This document shows, piece after piece, positions 60,401 to 64,000 of a DNA stretch of 64,000 bases. Location: NCBI GenBank assembly GCA_032158295.1, contig CM063254.1, positions 18,428,147-18,492,146 on the forward strand, read 5' to 3'. The position numbers and the translations under genes were made by a program. How positions within the stretch are numbered: position 1 is the first letter of the stretch; each line of letters opens with the position of its first letter. Below the pieces are notes generated by a model. The model ran no database searches, was not told the origin of the DNA, and was given only the letters and a program-made list of their open reading frames with translations. Source of the DNA: Pycnopodia helianthoides. Taxonomy: Eukaryota > Echinodermata > Asteroidea > Forcipulatida > Asteriidae.

Positions 60401-63400
60401 CTCTAATTCAAATTGCCCTTATCCACACTGATTAAAATCGTCCTCATCCACACTGATTCGAATTGCCCTCATCCACACTGATTCAAATTATCCTCATCCA
60501 CACTGATTCAAATTATCCTCATCCACACTGACTGCTTGATTACTCCCCGGCTTACCTTCTCCTGTCTGATGACGAGATGGTGTCTCTGAAGGAAGAACAT
60601 GTCTTTCATCTGCGTCTTAGTAGCTTGGTGCATCTCCTTCAATTGTCTCTCCTCCAGCTCCCAGACAGCGGACTCCCTCGCTACAAAACAACAACAAAAA
60701 ACAGAGACTAAAATCCAATCATATCCCCGATGCAAATCTAGCATCTATTAAATTGTTGCAGTACCCGTTGCTAAAAATATAGGATTCAAACTACCTCTAG
60801 CTACCGGGCAATCTCGGTGGTGTAGCTGGAAAAACATCTGCTCTAGAATTGCAGACGTCGTGGGTTCGAATCCCATCCGAGTAATTTGCCTGTGGATTTC
60901 TTTTTCACAGGACTCGGGGAAAGTACCGAGTATAAAGTGCTTTATACACATCAGTGTTAAGTAAAAACCAAATAATGTTCTTTATCCGGATGCAAATCTA
61001 ACATACGGAGAGTGATTATTATCAATTATGGGTGCATTCGACTACGTCAATAAGATTCGACAGGATAGGACAGGACAAAACACAACAACGAAACAAACAC
61101 ATTGCGTGCATTTAGGTTTAGGGCTTACCTCTGAGTTTCTGGTGCTTATCATTGAGGAACTTCCGTTCCAGGAGGGCTACTTTGTTTTTGTGCACCTCGG
61201 CCAGATCCGTGGTCTGGCCTTCCAGCTGCAAGGATTGCTGCGACATGAAGCCGTGCTCGTCCTGCTGCTGCAGAACCTTGGGGGGTCAAACACAAACAGA
61301 AATTAACTCGTTTTTGGGGAACACTGAATGACTTGTAAACCCCCGATCGTCCCAGGAATGTTGTGCAGTGTAGAAAGGGACTGAAATGTTTTGAACAGTT
61401 GGAAAAAAAAATAACCAAGACATGGTGTGGTAGATGTCAGGACAGAATCTTGACATTTGGGGTAGGGTTTGCAAGATTTAAGCAGGATTGACAAAGACTC
61501 GTTCACGACACTTTTTCCACTGGCGTTTCGGTTGCTTCCACTTTGAATGCCATTTCACTATTTCCAAGAGGTTCTTTTTTTCAAATTATGAGACCTTATA
61601 AGGGAGCATCTTGTGGTGAGGCGCAATCTGACCTTACCCACACTCTACAAACACCAGAGCCTGATCCCAGTGCACTAGATCATTCAAAATTCCCGAACCC
61701 ACACTCTACAAACACCAAAGCTTGAGCCCAGTGCATTAGATCGCTCGACTTTCCCTAACCAACACTCTACAAACACCAAAGCTTGAGCCCAGTGCATTAG
61801 ATCATTCAAAATTCCCGAACCCACACTCTACAAACACCAAAGCTTAAGCCCAGTGCATTAGATCGCTCGGCTTTCCCTAACCAACACTCTACAAACACCA
61901 AAGCTTGAGCCCAGTGCATTAGATCATTCAAAATTCCCGAACCCACACTCTACAAACACCAAAGCTTGAGCCCAGTGCATTAGATCGCTCGACTTTCCCT
62001 AACCAACACTCTACAAACACCAAAGCTTGAGCCCAGTGCATTTTTTTTTAGATCGCTCGACTTTCCCTAACCAACACTCTACAAACACCAAAGCTTGAGC
62101 CCAGTGCATTAGATCATTCAAAATTCCCGAACCCACACTCTACAAACACCAGAGCCTGATCCCAGTGCATTAGATCGCTCAGACTTTCCCTAACCAACAC
62201 TCTACAAACACCAAAGCTTGAGCCCAGTGCATTAGATCGCTCGACTTTCCCTAACCAACATTCTACAAACACCAAAGCTTGAGCCCAGTGCATTAGATCG
62301 CTCGACTTTCCACATTAAACAAATTCCGACAACTCTACAAACACCAAAGCTTGATCCCAGTGCATTAGATCGCTCGACTTTCCCTAACCAACACTCTACA
62401 AACACCAAAGCTTGAGCCCAGTGCATTAGATCGCTCGACTTTCCCTAACCAACACTCTACAAACACCAAAGCTTGAGCCCAGTGCATTAGATCGCTGACT
62501 TTCCCTAACCAACACTCTACAAACACCAAAGCTTGAGCCCAGTGCATTAGATCGCTCGACTTTCCCTAACCAACACTCTACAAACACCAAGCTTGAGCCC
62601 AGTGCATTAGATCGCTCGACTTTCCCTAACCAACACTCTACAAACACCAGAAGCTTGAGCCCAGTGCATTAGATCGCTCGACTTTCCCTAACCAACACTC
62701 TACAAACACCAAGCTTGAGCCCAGTTCATTAGATGCTCGACTTTCCCTAACCAACACTCTACAAACACCAAGCTTGAGCCCAGTGCATTAGATCGCTAGA
62801 CTTTCCCTAACCAACACTCTACAAACACCAAAGCTTGAGCCCAGTGCACTACTAAACCGCTTCGGCTTTTTCCCCAAACCCCCTACTCACCTCAAATTCT
62901 TCCTTCTTGCGTTTGACGTCATCCTTGGAGGCCCCCCGTACGGATCTCATCTCCTTCATCTCTCTCTTCTGCTTCTCCCGGAAGTACTTGAGATCCTTCT
63001 CCTGTTTGCTCTTGACCACCCTGGTGAAGTTCTTGGCCTCGTTGGACTGGGCCAGCTCCAGTTTCTCCACCTCATGTTTCTGCTGTTTGTTCAAGAGATC
63101 TACTTCGTTGTCGTACTTCTTCATCAAAGTCTGGAGACGGGAGTAACGAGGGTAAAAGTCAGATACTAACATTTGACCAGTCTTTGATTGCTGTTTCAGA
63201 ACTCTCCTTTAAAGAAAGTTTATTCATAAATACCTGGAACAGTTCTTCCAATCTGATGGTCGAGAGGAGATTACATGGTCATGTTTTAAACATGCGATAT
63301 AAACACAGTTAGAAGTGATTAAACATGACCTGACCTAATCGAGTCAAAAGAGGGCCTTACAGATGATTGCGCAGAGCATACAAATCTAAGGCCTAATTTA

Positions 63401-63649
63401 AGTTGGTAGGTTGCATTTTAGTCTCAGTACAATATCAAGAACCAGGCCTCAGCTAATTTAAAACCTCTTCACCGCACTTGATTCCCTAATTAGCAAACAG
63501 AGAGTCACGTATATCACTGACTGACCTGTACTTCACCCTTGTGTTTCGTCTTGAGGATGTCGGCTTGCTGTAAGATGCGACTGGCCAAGTTGTTGCTTTC
63601 CTTCGTCTCTCCCTTGTGGAGAAGCTTCAGTTGCCTCATCTCCACCTTC
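57295..63649 (-). CDS. SLK: 3' part of SLK/STK10-type STE20 kinase gene (8 coding exons)
   Basis: This is the C-terminal half of an STE20-family serine/threonine kinase of the SLK/STK10 (LOK; fly Slik) group. In that family the kinase phosphorylates ERM proteins and Polo-like kinase, and the tail mediates dimerisation and cytoskeletal or membrane association. Eight exons join in frame: 63649-63526, 63130-62891, 61276-61129, 60680-60556, 59906-59715, 59607-59482, 58974-58861 and 57429-57295. All junctions are GT-AG, in phase 0 except one phase-1 junction after the third exon. The roughly 400 residues are charged coiled coil, matching the PKK region. Landmarks are LNKQQKHEVEKLE, REKQKREMKEM, RESAVWELEERQLKEMHQ, FFLQRHHLVIRQEK and WKDNLRPRKK, which align from memory with vertebrate SLK. 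The kinase domain lies beyond the right edge. SLK versus STK10 cannot be separated here, and an invertebrate may have only one such gene. Confidence 0.92.
57559..57760. repeat. direct repeat pair inside the last kinase intron
   Basis: ATTAACCCT.CT.CTCTTGGTACCATTTT...AGTGA.TTGAC recurs at 57559-57622 and 57705-57760. Both lie within the intron 57430-58860. Confidence 0.6.
58861..58974 (-). CDS. SLK: SLK/STK10 exon g
   Basis: The exon is 38 codons, phase 0 both ends. The acceptor is TTGTTGACAG before 58974, after a (TTG)n pyrimidine-rich tract, and the donor is AAG|GTCAGT at 58860. It starts NEKRKQLMEQETTKLKSKEE and ends MKQWKDNLRPRKK. The W-(K/R)-D-x-LRPRKK motif is a family signature near the C-terminus. 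Confidence 0.95.
59085..59235. repeat. GGGCCC MITE family, decayed copy in a kinase intron
   Basis: AAATATTGCTAAACAATTTT, GCAGGATACCAGTCTGATAT and CCAGTAAGCATATTGTGCAT match the family interior. Confidence 0.5.
59482..59607 (-). CDS. SLK: SLK/STK10 exon f
   Basis: The exon is 42 codons, phase 0 both ends. The acceptor CTCTAAATAG precedes 59607 and the donor CAT|GTGAGT starts at 59481. It starts FQESESRRYKSEIDRQERKQ and ends SGYMQELLTIH. Heptad-rich coiled coil, colinear with the SLK tail. Confidence 0.9.
59715..59906 (-). CDS. SLK: SLK/STK10 exon e
   Basis: The exon is 64 codons, phase 0 both ends. The acceptor is CATTCACAG before 59906 and the donor is GAG|GTATGA at 59714. It contains EKKRLPRHLRSEMKTRTTIF and RKSININN, matching the conserved RLP...RSE.KTR...KKSLHIN stretch of SLK tails. 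The intron that follows is only 107 bp. Confidence 0.94.
60140..60533. repeat. 25-bp minisatellite in a kinase intron
   Basis: About 16 copies of a 25-bp unit, CCTCATCCACACTGATTCAAATTGC-type, with variants such as GCATCCACACTGGTTCAAAA. It fills about 60% of intron 59907-60555 and ends about 22 bases from the 5' splice site of exon d. Confidence 0.95.
60556..60680 (-). CDS. SLK: SLK/STK10 exon d
   Basis: The exon is two bases plus 41 codons, phase 0 out. A strong pyrimidine tract and TTTTGTAG precede 60680, and the donor is AAG|GTAAGC at 60555. It encodes RESAVWELEERQLKEMHQ and then FFLQRHHLVIRQEK, the part of the tail that I recognise most readily as SLK/STK10. A 25-bp minisatellite starts about 20 bases past the donor. 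Confidence 0.95.
60805..60985 (+). mobile_element. tRNA-derived SINE, family A, full length (antisense in a kinase intron)
   Basis: A box TGGTGTAGCTGG at about 60820, B box GGTTCGAATCCC at about 60861, CCGAGTAATTTGCC, then CACAGGACTCGGGGAAAGTA and ACACATCAGTGTTAAG. It lies in intron 60681-61128. Confidence 0.85.
61129..61276 (-). CDS. SLK: SLK/STK10 exon c
   Basis: The exon is 49 codons plus one base (phase 1 out). The acceptor CCCCCAAG precedes 61276 and the donor CAGAG|GTAAGC starts at 61128. It starts VLQQQDEHGFMSQQSLQLEG and ends LERKFLNDKHQKLR. The last G joins CG of the next exon to encode Ala. Confidence 0.9.
61637..62850. repeat. 61-bp minisatellite in a kinase intron
   Basis: About 20 copies of a 61-bp unit: ACACTCTACAAACACCAAAG, CTTGAGCCCAGTGCATTAGA, TCGCTCGACTTTCCCTAACC. 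Alternate early units carry ATTCAAAATTCCCGAACCC. It makes up about 75% of intron 61277-62890 and ends 40 bases from the 5' splice site of exon b. Confidence 0.97.
62891..63130 (-). CDS. SLK: SLK/STK10 exon b
   Basis: The exon is exactly 80 codons, phase 0 in and out. The acceptor is CCGTCTCCAG before 63130 and the donor is GAG|GTGAGT at 62890. It starts TLMKKYDNEVDLLNKQQKHE and ends DVKRKKEEFE. The motif LNKQQKxEVEKLE and the run of basic and acidic heptads match the SLK/LOK tail coiled coil. A 61-bp minisatellite begins about 40 bases past the donor. Confidence 0.93.
63526..63649 (-). CDS. SLK: SLK/STK10 exon a (first visible)
   Basis: The acceptor is GAGCAG before 63649 and the donor is CAG|GTCAGT at 63525-63524. 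One base completes an upstream codon, followed by 41 codons starting KVEMRQLKLLHKGE and ending KTKHKGEVQ, phase 0 out. The sequence is coiled coil rich in K, E, Q and L. The acceptor choice is the best AG after a moderate pyrimidine stretch. An AG a few bases further in is possible but less good. Confidence 0.85.
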
Positions 63650-64000
63650 CTGCTCGGGTCAACGACAAGGTAGATGGATTGAGACTTGGGGTCATGGGTC
63701 ATTCAGGGTCACTATGGGTCACTACCGGTCACTACGACCTGTTTTAAAAGCACGGTCCTGCAACCTCGTCCCCAGGGTGTGTCGAGTACTACGAGGTTGA
63801 CCGCTCTCTCACCCTGGTATTCGATCATTTGCATATCCAAAAATGTTGGATACGTATGCAAATTAGAATAGTCTGGCTGCTTTTTCGAAATTAACATCTT
63901 CGTCATGGTCTCGTGGTCCGGTACCAGATTTAATAGCCTGTTTGTACATTGGTTGCCGGCCGGCTGTTTTGACAAAGGTTAACATTTGGTTTTGTCCAAT

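Noticed and set aside
61637..62850. Spaced 61-bp repeats considered as a CRISPR-like array
   Set aside because: Units are contiguous with no unique spacers, and the array sits in an intron of an animal gene.
63712..63975. 87-codon minus-strand frame considered as a further kinase exon
   Set aside because: No coiled-coil or kinase features and no acceptor/donor pair in phase with the next exon. Treated as intron.

Overview
This 64 kb window looks like animal nuclear DNA, gene-poor and rich in repeats. An echinoderm, possibly a sea star, is the best guess. The animal origin rests on GT-AG introns inside recognisable animal genes, tRNA-derived SINEs, many short inverted-repeat transposons and AT-rich non-coding DNA. 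The echinoderm call is an impression from the repeat types and protein flavour, and I could not run a search to confirm it. No bacterial operon, CRISPR array or intact autonomous transposon is visible.

All convincing coding sequence is on the minus strand. At the right end (57295-63649) lie the last eight coding exons of an STE20-family kinase of the SLK/STK10 (LOK, Slik) type. They give about 400 residues of C-terminal coiled coil, with clean GT-AG junctions and consistent phases. The kinase domain must lie beyond 64000. Two of its introns are filled largely by minisatellites that begin close to the 5' splice site.

At 49152-49665 and 8745-9212 lie two related 5' exons of two-pore-domain (K2P) potassium channels. 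Each encodes a cytosolic N-terminus, TM1, an extracellular cap and the first pore helix. Each stops one base into the first Gly codon of the selectivity filter, at a phase-1 donor. I found no downstream K2P exon (second pore, TM2-TM4) in the roughly 40 kb between them or in the 8.7 kb to the left. They may therefore be alternative first exons of one locus, or 5' ends of tandem paralogues with long introns. The 8.7 kb exon carries a one-base frameshift near 8949.

The rest is non-coding. It holds at least five families of TTAA-flanked inverted-repeat elements (piggyBac-like MITEs), other foldback elements, two tRNA-derived SINE families, LINE-tail-like and Penelope-like relics, and several satellites. 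The satellites include a 21-bp array at 2.1 kb, a palindromic 23-bp array at 5.3-6.2 kb, a 14-bp E-box array inside a foldback at 33.4-33.7 kb, and 25-bp and 61-bp arrays in kinase introns.

Some repeats carry textbook transcription-factor palindromes: CTCF-like cores in paired hairpin arms, perfect IR3 nuclear-receptor palindromes, full CRE octamers and E-boxes. Most long open frames fall in repeats or lack splice and coding signals, and I do not treat them as genes.
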